Positions 26,191 through 35,806 of a stretch of DNA of 64,000 nt are shown here, in pieces. The notes under the pieces are model-generated. The model was given only the letters and a program-made list of their open reading frames with translations, was not told where the DNA came from and did no database searches. This stretch comes from Bacteroidetes bacterium HGW-Bacteroidetes-4 (GTDB taxonomy: Bacteria > Bacteroidota > Bacteroidia > Bacteroidales > SZUA-534). Position numbers and translations under genes: made by a program. The first letter of the stretch is position 1; each line of letters opens with the position of its first letter. The stretch spans positions 134,910-198,909 of the forward strand of contig PHDD01000006.1 of NCBI GenBank assembly GCA_002840905.1. The letters run 5' to 3'.

Positions 26191-26250
26191 ATCAATTCAA
26201 AAGAGTTAAATACAAGTTTTTTGAAATTAGCGGCATATCTGATTTATACT

Positions 26251-26284
26251 AAAAAACCCTGCTTCAAAAATAAATGGAGCAGGG
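26251..26284 (-). terminator. Rho-independent terminator of tdh
   Basis: On the minus strand AGCAGGG-loop-CCCTGCT closes a perfect 7-pair stem followed by six T (A tract at 26251-26256). It lies 25 bases beyond the tdh stop and before the promoter of the regulator gene. Confidence 0.7.
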
Positions 26285-26308
26285 CCGGTGTTTTTATCGG
26301 TATTGGGA

Positions 26309-27340
26309 TTAATCCCAGTTTAAGATTACTTTTCCACAGTTTCCGGCTTCCATTATATCAAAACCTTTTTGAAAATCGTCGATACCAAAGCGGTGAGTAA
26401 TTATGGGCGAGAGGTCGAGTCCCGACATAAGCATTTGCTCCATCTGGTACCAGGTTTCGTACATTTCGCGTCCGTAAATACCTTTCATGGTAAGGCCTTT
26501 AAAAATAATTTTGTTCCAGTCAACGGTGGTGGAGCTCGGAAGGATTCCCAACAAGGATATTTTTCCGCTGTTGTACATGTGTTCTACCAGTTGGTTGAAT
26601 GCTATCGGGTTTCCCGAACACTCCAGGCCAATATCGAAACCAATCATTCCCAGTTCATTCATTACCTCGCGAAGGTTTTCTTTAAGCGGATTAACCACGC
26701 GGGTAGCGCCCATTTTGCGTGCCAGTTCAGCGCGGTATTCGCTGGTTTCGGTAGCCACCACATAGCGGGCACCGGCAAACTTAGCTACTGCTATGGCCAT
26801 GCTGCCTATCAAACCGGAACCGGTAACCAGCACATCTTCGCCAATTAAAGGAAACGAAAGGGCGGTGTGCGTCGCGTTTCCAAAAGGATCCATTATGGAA
26901 AGAATCTCATCGGGAATTTGTGCATTAATTTTCATTACGTTACTCGATGGAACTTTAACGTATTCGGCAAATGAACCGTTTGTATTAACACCAATACCAA
27001 TGGTAGTTTCGCAAATATGCTGTCGCCCGCGACGGCAATTGCGACAATGTCCGCAGGCAATGTGCCCTTCACCGGTAACCCGGTCGCCTTCTTTAAATTC
27101 TTTTACTTCGCTACCAACTTTTGCAACATATCCTGCATATTCGTGGCCAATGGTCATGCCCACCGGAATGGTTTTTTGAGCCCATTCGTCCCAAAGGTAA
27201 ATATGCAAATCGGTTCCGCAGATGGCCGATTTGACCACTTTAATTAATACGTCGTTGGGTCCAATTTTGGGAACCGGAACTTCCTGCATCCATAGTCCCT
27301 TTTCGGCTTTTGCTTTTACAAGCGCTTTCATTTTGGTCAT
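26309..27340 (-). CDS. tdh: L-threonine 3-dehydrogenase, zinc type
   Basis: Medium-chain dehydrogenase of 343 residues that oxidises L-threonine to 2-amino-3-ketobutyrate with NAD+. Catalytic zinc ligands in [10 protein letters not shown] and GHEYAG; structural zinc cysteines in [15 protein letters not shown]; Rossmann motif [27 protein letters not shown] typical of TDH. The next enzyme in the pathway, Kbl, is encoded divergently 180 bases away, which supports the assignment over other alcohol dehydrogenases. Confidence 0.95.
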   Translation of the reverse strand: MTKMKALVKAKAEKGLWMQEVPVPKIGPNDVLIKVVKSAICGTDLHIYLWDEWAQKTIPVGMTIGHEYAGYVAKVGSEVKEFKEGDRVTGEGHIACGHCRNCRRGRQHICETTIGIGVNTNGSFAEYVKVPSSNVMKINAQIPDEILSIMDPFGNATHTALSFPLIGEDVLVTGSGLIGSMAIAVAKFAGARYVVATETSEYRAELARKMGATRVVNPLKENLREVMNELGMIGFDIGLECSGNPIAFNQLVEHMYNSGKISLLGILPSSTTVDWNKIIFKGLTMKGIYGREMYETWYQMEQMLMSGLDLSPIITHRFGIDDFQKGFDIMEAGNCGKVILNWD

Positions 27341-27384
27341 ATTGGTAATTTTTTAACGGTACTTTTTTTCTATTTGTGTGAATA

Positions 27385-27392
27385 CAAAAGTA
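27385..27392 (-). promoter_or_regulatory. -7 element for tdh
   Basis: Reads TACTTTTG on the minus strand, about 45 bases before the tdh start, in the divergent tdh-kbl spacer. Confidence 0.5.
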
Positions 27393-27484
27393 ATTAATCC
27401 CCCTTTAAACAGCGTTGATTAAAAACATGTTTAAGATATGCTTGAAATCATATATTAGCTGCCTGATTATCGGTTCAAAACTCT

Positions 27485-27492
27485 TATTTTTG
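27485..27492 (+). promoter_or_regulatory. -7 element for kbl
   Basis: TATTTTTG, full match to TAnnTTTG, 27 bases before the kbl ATG. It faces away from the tdh element 100 bases upstream, so the spacer could carry shared control of threonine breakdown. Confidence 0.5.
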
Positions 27493-27519
27493 TTTGCTTA
27501 GAAATCTAAACTAATAATT

Positions 27520-28710
27520 ATGTACGCAGCATTTAAAGATTTTTTGACTCAGGAACTGGCGGCTATTGCCGATGCCGGATTATATAAAAACGAACGGGTG
27601 ATTGTTTCGCCCCAGGGCGCCGAAATTGAAGTAAGCACCGGACAAAAAGTGCTGAACTTTTGTGCCAATAATTACCTGGGTTTATCGAATAACCCCAAGT
27701 TGATAGCAGCCGCCAAAGAAGCCCTTGACACGCATGGTTATGGCATGTCGTCGGTGCGTTTTATTTGTGGAACCGGCGATTTGCACAAAACCCTGGAGCG
27801 AAAGATTGCTGATTTTTTTGGAACCGAAGACACCATTTTATATGCCGCAGCTTTTGACGCCAACGGAGGTGTTTTTGAACCCTTATTGGGACAAGAGGAT
27901 GCAATTATTTCTGATTCCTTAAATCACGCATCAATTATCGATGGGGTACGCCTTTGCAAAGCGGTGCGTTACCGTTATCAAAATGCCGACATGGACGATT
28001 TGGAAACGCAACTGAAGCTGGCTCAGGCACAGCGCTTCCGTTTAATTGTTACCGATGGGGTTTTCTCCATGGACGGCAATGTAGCCCCTATGGATGAAAT
28101 TCTGGCTTTAGCCGAAAAATACAACGCCATGATTATGATTGACGAATCGCATTCGGCAGGAGTTGTGGGCCATACCGGAAGGGGAGTTACCGAATTGTAC
28201 AATATGAAAGGCAAAGCCGAAATTATTACCGGAACCCTGGGAAAAGCTTTTGGCGGAGCTATTGGTGGTTTTACTACCGGGAAAAAAGAAATTATCGATA
28301 TGTTACGTCAGCGTTCGCGTCCTTATTTATTCTCAAATTCCATTCCTCCATTAGTAGCTGCTGCCGGAATAAAAATGTTTGAGATGATGACTGAAACCAA
28401 CGATCTTCAGGATAAATTGCATAACAACACGGCTTATTTTATGCAAAAAATGACGGTGGCCGGGTTCGACATTAAACCTACGCAGTCGGCAATTTGTGCT
28501 GTAATGCTTTACGATGCCAAACTGTCGCAGGATTTTGCCGCCCGCTTGCTAAAAGAAGGCATTTATGTTATCGGATTCTATTTTCCGGTTGTTCCCAGAG
28601 GTCAGGCACGAATCAGGGTTCAATTATCGGCGGCTCACGAACAAGCACATTTGGATAAAGCCATTGCAGCTTTTACCAAAGTGGGCAAAGATCTGGGAGT
28701 GCTGAAATAG
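27520..28710 (+). CDS. kbl: Glycine C-acetyltransferase (2-amino-3-ketobutyrate CoA ligase)
   Basis: PLP enzyme of 396 residues that cleaves 2-amino-3-ketobutyrate with CoA to glycine and acetyl-CoA. Alpha-oxoamine synthase features: FCANNYLGLSN, SSVRFICGT, SLNHASIIDG, IMIDESHSAGVVG with the PLP-contact Asp, and the Schiff-base Lys in GTLGKAFGGA. BioF, HemA and serine palmitoyltransferase are relatives. The SSVRFICGT block, the 396-residue length and the neighbouring tdh favour Kbl. Confidence 0.95.
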   Translation: MYAAFKDFLTQELAAIADAGLYKNERVIVSPQGAEIEVSTGQKVLNFCANNYLGLSNNPKLIAAAKEALDTHGYGMSSVRFICGTGDLHKTLERKIADFFGTEDTILYAAAFDANGGVFEPLLGQEDAIISDSLNHASIIDGVRLCKAVRYRYQNADMDDLETQLKLAQAQRFRLIVTDGVFSMDGNVAPMDEILALAEKYNAMIMIDESHSAGVVGHTGRGVTELYNMKGKAEIITGTLGKAFGGAIGGFTTGKKEIIDMLRQRSRPYLFSNSIPPLVAAAGIKMFEMMTETNDLQDKLHNNTAYFMQKMTVAGFDIKPTQSAICAVMLYDAKLSQDFAARLLKEGIYVIGFYFPVVPRGQARIRVQLSAAHEQAHLDKAIAAFTKVGKDLGVLK

Positions 28711-28730
28711 AAAGAATTGTTCATTTTAAT

Positions 28731-28763
28731 AAAGCCCTTTGAAGCCAGGCTTCAAAGGGCTTT
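28731..28763. terminator. Bidirectional terminator between kbl and a small minus-strand gene
   Basis: Perfect 16-base inverted repeat, AAAGCCCTTTGAAGCC and its complement, around a single central base (28747), so the folded hairpin has about 13-14 pairs. It lies 21 bases after the kbl stop and 4 bases before the stop of the opposing small gene. The outer AAA/TTT gives short T runs on both strands. Confidence 0.75.
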
Positions 28764-28766
28764 ATG

Positions 28767-28943
28767 TTATTTTGCCTGCCACTTGCAGCGAACGGGCGAA
28801 AAAATTGCCTCCTCGGTTTTGAGTAGTTGCATGGCTTTATCGACTACTTTTTTATCGAGGCCGGTAATTTCGGCAATTTCACCAGCGCCCATGGGGGCTG
28901 CTTTTTGTTGCATGGCTTTTAAAACTTGTTCTTTTGGTTCCAT
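28767..28943 (-). CDS. Small winged-helix-like protein, 58 residues
   Basis: Begins MEPKEQVLKAMQQ and ends SPVRCKWQAK. The middle, APMGAGEIAEITGLDKKVVDKAMQLLKTE, reads as a classic helix-turn-helix followed by a wing-like IFSPVRC strand, as in MarR/ArsR-type DNA-binding folds cut down to the core. A TAATTTTG element (28980-28987) lies 37 bases upstream and a strong hairpin closes it, so it is a complete transcription unit. The frame is clean and the codon use is like its neighbours. It may be a small transcription regulator; I cannot name a target. Confidence 0.8.
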   Translation of the reverse strand: MEPKEQVLKAMQQKAAPMGAGEIAEITGLDKKVVDKAMQLLKTEEAIFSPVRCKWQAK

Positions 28944-28979
28944 TGTTATGCGTTTAATTTGGCAGATTTTTCAAGTGGT

Positions 28980-28987
28980 CAAAATTA
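28980..28987 (-). promoter_or_regulatory. -7 element for the 58-residue protein
   Basis: Reads TAATTTTG on the minus strand, 36 bases before the ATG at 28943. Confidence 0.45.
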
Positions 28988-29039
28988 CTATATTTATACT
29001 TTAATTAAACGAAAATGACAAAATTTTACAACCCTTAAC

Positions 29040-30899
29040 ATGCTTAAAAAACGTGTAGAATCTTCTTTTTTGAACAGCTATTATAATAAAACCAAATCAG
29101 TCGACTTTGTTTTATTATTTATTTTATTGGTAGCATTTGTATTGAGATTTTACGATGCGTTTAATATTCCGATAACTCATGATGAATACAGTGCCTTGAA
29201 TCGCATTCATTTTTCTACGTTTAATGAATTAATTCAAAAAGGAATACGAGAAGATGGTCATCCTGCAGGTGTGCAGGTGTTTACTTATTATTATGTTCGG
29301 TTATTTGGTGAGCAGGCGTTTGTATTAAAGCTGCCGTATTTGGTTTTCGGTGTATTAGCTGTTTTAGTAGTTTACCAATTGGCTTTATTGTGGTTTGGGA
29401 AAACATCGGCTGTTATTTCAGCGACTATTTATGCCAGCTTGCAATATACCGTAGTAAACAGTCAAATTGCGCGACCCTATGGGTTCGGAATTCTTTTTTG
29501 TTTATTGGTTGCTTATTATTGGACAAGGTATTTTTATAAAAATGACACTAAATGGTATTACCTGGTTTTGTTAATTATAGCTGCTATTATTAGTGTTTAT
29601 TCGCATTATTTTGCTTCACTTTATGTTGCTATTTTTTTGACCTTAGCAGTTCTTTTAGCCAAAAACCGACAACAGGTATGGAAATTATTAATGGTTGGCG
29701 GATTTGTTATTTTAGCTTTTTTACCCCACTTGCCCATAACAATTTATCAAATTTTTGATAAAGGAGGAATCCAGGGTTGGATTGGCCCATATAAACCTAC
29801 CTACATTATAGTTTATTTTTTAATTGTGTTGCACCAGTCGTGGTTTTTGATTACAGTTTATCTCGCCACCTTTATATTTTTGTTCCGATATAGCAAAGAG
29901 CGTTTAAAACTTATGCTTTTTTCAGGTGGAGTATTTATCCTATCGTTTTTAATAGGGAGTGTTTATTCATATTACTATATGAATGTAATGCATGAGCGTG
30001 TGCTTTACTTTGCGTTCCCTTTTATACTTCTTTCCGTTTCGGGGTTCTTTCGCAAATTACCGGTCAATAAAATTTGGTTTTTAGCCATTGGTTTAACTGC
30101 TGTTACTGTTTTTTCTCTGGTAATAGAACGCAAACATTACAATTTGTTTTACAAAAACAGATACCTAATGGTTCAACAAAAAAAACAGGAATGGGAGATC
30201 AAATTAGACGGGCGTAACCTTATTGTATTAAACTATTTCAAGTATCCGGCTCAATTGGAAAAGAAACTCTTTTTTGAGGGCCATCAATATCTAATAAATT
30301 CTTCAACTTTACTTCCAGAAGTTGATAGTTGTTTGTCTTCAACTCATTTACAAAATTTGATGTTTTTGAATTGTGATTTTCCACCACCAGAAATATATCC
30401 TTTAATTACAAGTTACTTTCCTAACGTCATTCAAAAAGAGTTTACCATTGGTGGAGAAGCCTTATTGTTTTCGAAGTCAGATTCTTCCAAACAAAGAAAT
30501 CAGGATAAGTCAGAAGTGATAATTTATCCAAAATTTCCCTTACAAGGGAATCTTTCTGATTGGTATTTCTCAAAATATAATTTTATTGATTTTATTGTTT
30601 ATTGTGATACAAATAACATTATTTCAAACCAGGATTTTAGCCTGACGATTGAAAGTGAAGATAAAGTTTATTATAAACGGTCATTTGTCTTTATGAATCG
30701 GGCCAACAAAGTGAATCAGGGATATGCATCGTTACGATTGATAGACCTCTCATTTCCAGAGGAAGCAGTATTTAAAGTGCTGGTAAATAAAGAAATAACA
30801 GTTGATAGTATAAAAATAAGTTGTCGGCCGGGTAATCCTTATTTGTATGCTCATGTAAAGAAAATTCCGAAGAATCTCGATCGCTTTTTTCTGGAATAA
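29040..30899 (+). CDS. GT-C glycosyltransferase, PMT/ArnT (GT39/83) type
   Basis: Inner-membrane protein of 619 residues. About 11-12 hydrophobic helices fill the first 365 residues; the first loop carries the acidic pair in PITHDEYSALNRI, as in dolichyl- or undecaprenyl-phosphate mannose transferases and ArnT. GHPAGVQVFTYYYVRLFG and ARPYGFGILF are typical of this superfamily. The C-terminal 250 residues are soluble, probably periplasmic, without a recognised domain. Sugar and acceptor are unknown. By eye the gene is more AT-rich than its neighbours, as often seen in glycan loci that move between strains. It stands alone, converging on porU2 with a 5-base gap and no terminator. Confidence 0.82.
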   Translation: MLKKRVESSFLNSYYNKTKSVDFVLLFILLVAFVLRFYDAFNIPITHDEYSALNRIHFSTFNELIQKGIREDGHPAGVQVFTYYYVRLFGEQAFVLKLPYLVFGVLAVLVVYQLALLWFGKTSAVISATIYASLQYTVVNSQIARPYGFGILFCLLVAYYWTRYFYKNDTKWYYLVLLIIAAIISVYSHYFASLYVAIFLTLAVLLAKNRQQVWKLLMVGGFVILAFLPHLPITIYQIFDKGGIQGWIGPYKPTYIIVYFLIVLHQSWFLITVYLATFIFLFRYSKERLKLMLFSGGVFILSFLIGSVYSYYYMNVMHERVLYFAFPFILLSVSGFFRKLPVNKIWFLAIGLTAVTVFSLVIERKHYNLFYKNRYLMVQQKKQEWEIKLDGRNLIVLNYFKYPAQLEKKLFFEGHQYLINSSTLLPEVDSCLSSTHLQNLMFLNCDFPPPEIYPLITSYFPNVIQKEFTIGGEALLFSKSDSSKQRNQDKSEVIIYPKFPLQGNLSDWYFSKYNFIDFIVYCDTNNIISNQDFSLTIESEDKVYYKRSFVFMNRANKVNQGYASLRLIDLSFPEEAVFKVLVNKEITVDSIKISCRPGNPYLYAHVKKIPKNLDRFFLE

Positions 30900-30904
30900 T
30901 TGTA

Positions 30905-33900
30905 CTATCGCATCAAATACATTTTTCCAAAACCTTTTTTAAAGAATTGGCTGGTTCCGGTATCACGAATTTTAATTTCGCGACCGTTTAGTTTGGCTGA
31001 AACCCGATAGAAATAAACGCCATTTGCCAACGGGTCTCCATACATGTCGGTACCGTCCCAGGCGTAAGTTGAGATATTTTTCCCTACACCAATCAAGCCC
31101 AGATCTTCCTGGTAAATAACTTTAACCACTTTTCCGGTAATAGTTATAATATCGATGCGCATTTCATCGGGTATTTCGCTTCCGGTAAGTTCAAAAACAA
31201 AACGGGTTGAGGTGCTGAATGGATTGGGATAATTAAACACCTGTGTAATGGTGCTCTCGTTGATTACAGAAAAGGAAATCAGGTAATCGTAGCTCCCCGA
31301 TTCGTTTCCTGATGCATCGGCAGCCTGAACCCGTAATTCATAAACGCCGTCATCGGGAAACTGGGCTCGATAGATAATTTGCGCTTTGTTGTTGGGTAAA
31401 TCAGCCGGAATAAAGGTAATTTCCGGATTGTTTTTTAATTCAATTTTTTCTTCGATACCGGTTTTGTGTGATTTAACATACACCGAGATCAGTGCCGTAT
31501 CATTCAGCGCAATGTAGGGGTTCTCGTCGGTTAATTGAATTGCAATCTCGGGTTTTGCCGACACCAAATCACCATCCATAATATGAATGCCATCGAATGT
31601 AACATCGAGCAAAGGGCTGGTTTGGTCGGGTTTTACATAAAATGATTTTTGAGCCAGGTTGTTAAAGTAATAAGGTTCGTTTTGAATTGCGGTTGACTTA
31701 TAGGTGTTTCTGGGGTTTAGTTCTACCCAAAGCTGATTTTGTCCCTGTATTCCCTTGGTTTTAAAAATAAGGGTGTCACTTATCCAGGTTCCGGCTGCTA
31801 AAGCACCAAGCTGAGTTTGGTTTAATGCTATTTGCAGGTTGCTGGCATCCTGAATCCAGTAATTTACTTTTACACTGTCGGCATTTTGATTGCCAATGTT
31901 TTCAAACGATAAAACCAATTTTCCCAAAGCTCCTTCATTCAGTGTGTCGCTTTCAAAAAGCCAATCCCGCTGAGTATTTATAGCCAAATCGGTGAAGGGA
32001 GTGAATTCAACCTGCCAAAAGCGAAGTTGCGAAGGTGTTTTATGCTCCGGGTCGCTGGTAAAGAACTGTAATTTTAAATACGGGTGCGTTGTCGCATTTA
32101 TCGATGCAATTGACATGCTGGGTTCAGTAATTGAATCCATTAACAATACCTGATTTCCAACCCCATCTTCGCTAAAAATCCGGATAAATGCAGTTTCAGA
32201 GGGGTTGGTTTCCTGTTGGTAACTCTCCCACGAAAGAGAATTCCACTCTTTGGCCGGACCAATCAAAGGGCTGGTAATGCTGCCATAATAATTATCCATT
32301 TTCAGCGGCACCTGCAAATCGATGGTCTCGCCCAATTGGCCAATGACTTCTTCAGTTATTTCGGGATTTCCCTTTTGAGAAAAAAAGATAAACGGCTGAT
32401 TATTTTCAGTAAACCGGAGGTTATTTGTTCCTCCCCATGCCTGGAAGGCTGAAAAATGTCGTTCCTGCCAAAACTGGTAATTTCCGGCAATAAATGAGTA
32501 AATTAAAAAGTAAAATCCATCAGGAACCTGGTTCTCAATAAGGTTTACCACATTGTCCATATTCAATGGGCTTAATGAGTCTCTTAAGTGAAACACAAAA
32601 TAATTGTCAGGCCGGGTTCGGCCATAGCAGGTTTCATAATTCTGATGTCCAAAATTGCCACGATCAGATCGCCAAACGTTTAAGTTGGTTGAATCAATAA
32701 CAACAACTAATAATGCCGGGGTTGCTCCACAGGAACTTGAACCGGTTTCGTCATCAATTGAATATCGGATATAATAAAAATCGTCGCTTCCCGGACTCCC
32801 AATGTTATGACAGGTAAGGGTTTTTGGTAAATCGGTAAAGGAAAACTGGCGGTTAGCCTCGTCAATTTCGATAAACTTATAGGAGTTTTGAAGCATTTGT
32901 CCTATTGCCCGCTGATGCCAGCCCGATTTTCCGCTCAGCGGAACAAAGGAACTACTCGACCAGATTTCAGTGCCTGGAGCGGTCTTTTTTGCCGCCCGCC
33001 AGTAATAGGGTTGATTCTGGTTCAGCGAAACGGGAGGTTGCCAGTTTATTACTCCGCCAGCATGAACAATCTCCTCCTGATAAAGTTCAGGGCTGTTAAA
33101 ACGATAACTGGTATCAATCTGGAAAATGCTGGTTTGTTCTTTTCCAAATGCATTTCCGGTGCTTACTTTTAACTGGGGAGCGTTTTCGGGCCACAAACTG
33201 AATTTGTAGGGAATTACCGGCTGTAAATCGGAGCTCGAAATAAACTGATTAATGGTTATTGTATTATTGGCTTCATTCATCTCTTCCACCTGATTCATCA
33301 CATCGATACTTATCAAGAAGCGATTGTTTCCGGGGCCTTTTACAAAATCAACCGGGAGTTTAAACGTAAGGGTGTCTTTAAAATTCAGACCATTAGCGGT
33401 AGCTTGAAACACTTCGTAACTACCGTCCTGAAACCAGCGGGTAACTTCAACCAAAAATGTTTTGTTTGTGGCTTTTGCCTGATTGGTGGGAGCCACATGC
33501 ATAAAAAACGAATCAATTTCAGTAGTCAGTGTAGCAGGGGTAAAAAATACATCTTTGCTATCGATGCTTAAATCAGGCTTCTCAAAACTATTTAATACTA
33601 CCCAAAGATCGCCATGCAAAGTGTATTCTTCAATGGTGCTGGTTAGGTAATACCCCGGATTGTTGGTGGTTTGAATGGCTTTTTTGGCACGGTTAATCAA
33701 AGTACCCAAATCATGTCCGTACGATTTGTAAGTAAGTTGTTTGTAAAACTCTGTCGCAAATAAATTGAGGTAGGAATCAACTCCATCGTTTACCACAGCT
33801 AAAAACCCGATGGCGCCTTTGTTTGGAATAAGCACCCAGCGGTCGCTGGCACTTTGCATACCGGCTAAAAAAATATTTCCGGAATAGCAGGAGTTTGCAA

Positions 33901-35806
33901 ACAATAAAGGATAGCGATCCTGATTGTTATATACAATGGGCTCATCAATATTCTGATCGAAACCCGTTGAGGTTCCATGTCCAAAAAAGGTCATTAAACT
34001 TACGCCATTGTTGATTAGACTGGTAATGCTGTCGGTTCTTGAAATGGTAATGGGGTCGGACGAGTTTTTAAGGAATGTGGAAACATAGGCCCCAAAAGAA
34101 GTGTCTTCGATAGTTTGTTCGTAGTTATATAAAAAATTTTTAAAGCGGTTCTGTTCAATGCTATTGGCTCCTCCTCCAAAATGGCAAATTTGTTTCATCC
34201 ACGCACCGGGCACATTTTGTTCCATGGCTTTTACCTTGTCTAAGTAGTCAAGCACTTCATTTTCCGTTGTTGCCGCCAGACGTGAAATGGGAATAATTGA
34301 AGCCACAGTACTTCCATCGAAACGCGAACCAAACAATTCATCGGTGGCCGGATTGCCCATGGGAGGTATCAGGCATTGTTGATAGTAAGTCGTGTTTTTT
34401 CGATAATTCAATGCTCCTAAGCCATCTCCGATAATGAATAATCCGGTCGGTTTTATTTCCCAGTTATCAAATACGTATTTTAAAAAATTTCGGATGGCCA
34501 TGGGGTGTTTTCGGATACCATAGCCAAACTGGTTGTAAAGCTCTTCCACATTTATCAGGTAAGCGCCACGATAAGCAGCATAGGTTTGGGCTGCATTCCA
34601 AAGTTTTGGATGCGAAAGTATCAGCCGTTCCTTATTTATGTTGGCGTGGTTCACCATTTTGCTTTGTGATATGTTGGTGATTTTAAGTACGCTGGTTTCT
34701 TTGGTTAATAGCAAATCAACGGGAGTTGAAGATGCCGGAACCAATGCTTTGAGCAAGCCGTTTTCGACACGAACAGGAATTTTTATTCCTCTCGAAATAT
34801 CGTGTAACACGTAACTGGCCGACGCATCGAAACCGGTAAATTCCAGATAGGCTTTTTGGGTTCCGGTTGCCTGTAAAGTAAAGGGATAGGTATTCAGGCC
34901 TTCAATATGAAAACTTCGTGGATACGAAATACGAATGTACGACAACGCCGAAAAATCGGTGGGTACATTTAAATCGTTAACACTGGTAAAGGTTAACGTA
35001 GTTTCGTTCGGTAATTCCTGCCCGGTAATTTTATGAAAGCCTTTTATGGTTTTGTACTGGTAATAAATGGTGTCGTAAGCAATTCCCGGACCGGTAATCT
35101 GCAGGTGATGGCCGTAAACCGATTTACTCAGCATCGACCAGCTTACGGTAGTTGGTTCTCCGTTTAAAACAAAATTGGGTGTGACTACTTTTCGAACGAT
35201 ACTGGCTCCCAGAGCCAAATGGCTGGCATCGGCATAACCTTCTCCTTCAAGGTATTTGCTTCCGGGCCACGAATGGTGAAACCCATTGGTATATTGAACC
35301 AGGCTGTGATAGTAGGCATAGGTTTCAGGGGTGTAACCCGTAAAATTCACATCGGTTTCTACCGTATAGCGTTTGTTGGAAAAACTGTTGTTCCAGGTAA
35401 GAAAAACTGCAGCTGTATCGGTAATTAAGCTATAATAAGGATTGGCTTGATTGTCGGGAAGATCGTACATTTCAACATCGAACCAACCGCTGTTTTTTTC
35501 TGCATAAAATTCAATGTATTCAGTCAAACCCAGGTTTTCGCCTTTTATATAGCAGGGGATTTCCTGGCCTTTGTAAAAAAGCTGAATGTTTTGCGGGCTA
35601 AAACTTCCGCTTATTCCTGCTTGCTGCAATTCCTGAGCCGTTATTCGGTAAATACCCGTTTCGGGGATGCTGAATCGATAGTAGGTTTGGTTCAGGTTAA
35701 TCCATTGGTTACTATGGTTTTGGGCAATCAACAGGTCTGGTAAAAACATTGCTATTGTTACCAAAAACCAAATTAACTTAACCCGATGCCTGCCCTTGTT
35801 TATCAT
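30905..35806 (-). CDS. porU2: PorU2-type gingipain-family (C25) sortase of the type IX secretion system
   Basis: Very large exported protein of 1633 residues with a signal peptide (about 1-28). A C25 peptidase domain spans about 390-760, with catalytic His in MTFFGHGTSTG (about 610) and Cys in LLFANSCYSGN (about 637). Beta-sandwich and CARDB-like domains follow. The last 90 residues (YPNPFSTSTRFVFEL, GVYFYRVSAK) form a FlgD-like or T9SS C-terminal domain. PorU proper is the T9SS sortase that removes the CTD and attaches cargo to A-LPS; longer relatives with this layout are annotated PorU2 and have a less certain role. Overlaps porV2 by 4 bases (ATGA), so the two are made together. Confidence 0.85.
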   Translation of the reverse strand: MINKGRHRVKLIWFLVTIAMFLPDLLIAQNHSNQWINLNQTYYRFSIPETGIYRITAQELQQAGISGSFSPQNIQLFYKGQEIPCYIKGENLGLTEYIEFYAEKNSGWFDVEMYDLPDNQANPYYSLITDTAAVFLTWNNSFSNKRYTVETDVNFTGYTPETYAYYHSLVQYTNGFHHSWPGSKYLEGEGYADASHLALGASIVRKVVTPNFVLNGEPTTVSWSMLSKSVYGHHLQITGPGIAYDTIYYQYKTIKGFHKITGQELPNETTLTFTSVNDLNVPTDFSALSYIRISYPRSFHIEGLNTYPFTLQATGTQKAYLEFTGFDASASYVLHDISRGIKIPVRVENGLLKALVPASSTPVDLLLTKETSVLKITNISQSKMVNHANINKERLILSHPKLWNAAQTYAAYRGAYLINVEELYNQFGYGIRKHPMAIRNFLKYVFDNWEIKPTGLFIIGDGLGALNYRKNTTYYQQCLIPPMGNPATDELFGSRFDGSTVASIIPISRLAATTENEVLDYLDKVKAMEQNVPGAWMKQICHFGGGANSIEQNRFKNFLYNYEQTIEDTSFGAYVSTFLKNSSDPITISRTDSITSLINNGVSLMTFFGHGTSTGFDQNIDEPIVYNNQDRYPLLFANSCYSGNIFLAGMQSASDRWVLIPNKGAIGFLAVVNDGVDSYLNLFATEFYKQLTYKSYGHDLGTLINRAKKAIQTTNNPGYYLTSTIEEYTLHGDLWVVLNSFEKPDLSIDSKDVFFTPATLTTEIDSFFMHVAPTNQAKATNKTFLVEVTRWFQDGSYEVFQATANGLNFKDTLTFKLPVDFVKGPGNNRFLISIDVMNQVEEMNEANNTITINQFISSSDLQPVIPYKFSLWPENAPQLKVSTGNAFGKEQTSIFQIDTSYRFNSPELYQEEIVHAGGVINWQPPVSLNQNQPYYWRAAKKTAPGTEIWSSSSFVPLSGKSGWHQRAIGQMLQNSYKFIEIDEANRQFSFTDLPKTLTCHNIGSPGSDDFYYIRYSIDDETGSSSCGATPALLVVVIDSTNLNVWRSDRGNFGHQNYETCYGRTRPDNYFVFHLRDSLSPLNMDNVVNLIENQVPDGFYFLIYSFIAGNYQFWQERHFSAFQAWGGTNNLRFTENNQPFIFFSQKGNPEITEEVIGQLGETIDLQVPLKMDNYYGSITSPLIGPAKEWNSLSWESYQQETNPSETAFIRIFSEDGVGNQVLLMDSITEPSMSIASINATTHPYLKLQFFTSDPEHKTPSQLRFWQVEFTPFTDLAINTQRDWLFESDTLNEGALGKLVLSFENIGNQNADSVKVNYWIQDASNLQIALNQTQLGALAAGTWISDTLIFKTKGIQGQNQLWVELNPRNTYKSTAIQNEPYYFNNLAQKSFYVKPDQTSPLLDVTFDGIHIMDGDLVSAKPEIAIQLTDENPYIALNDTALISVYVKSHKTGIEEKIELKNNPEITFIPADLPNNKAQIIYRAQFPDDGVYELRVQAADASGNESGSYDYLISFSVINESTITQVFNYPNPFSTSTRFVFELTGSEIPDEMRIDIITITGKVVKVIYQEDLGLIGVGKNISTYAWDGTDMYGDPLANGVYFYRVSAKLNGREIKIRDTGTSQFFKKGFGKMYLMR

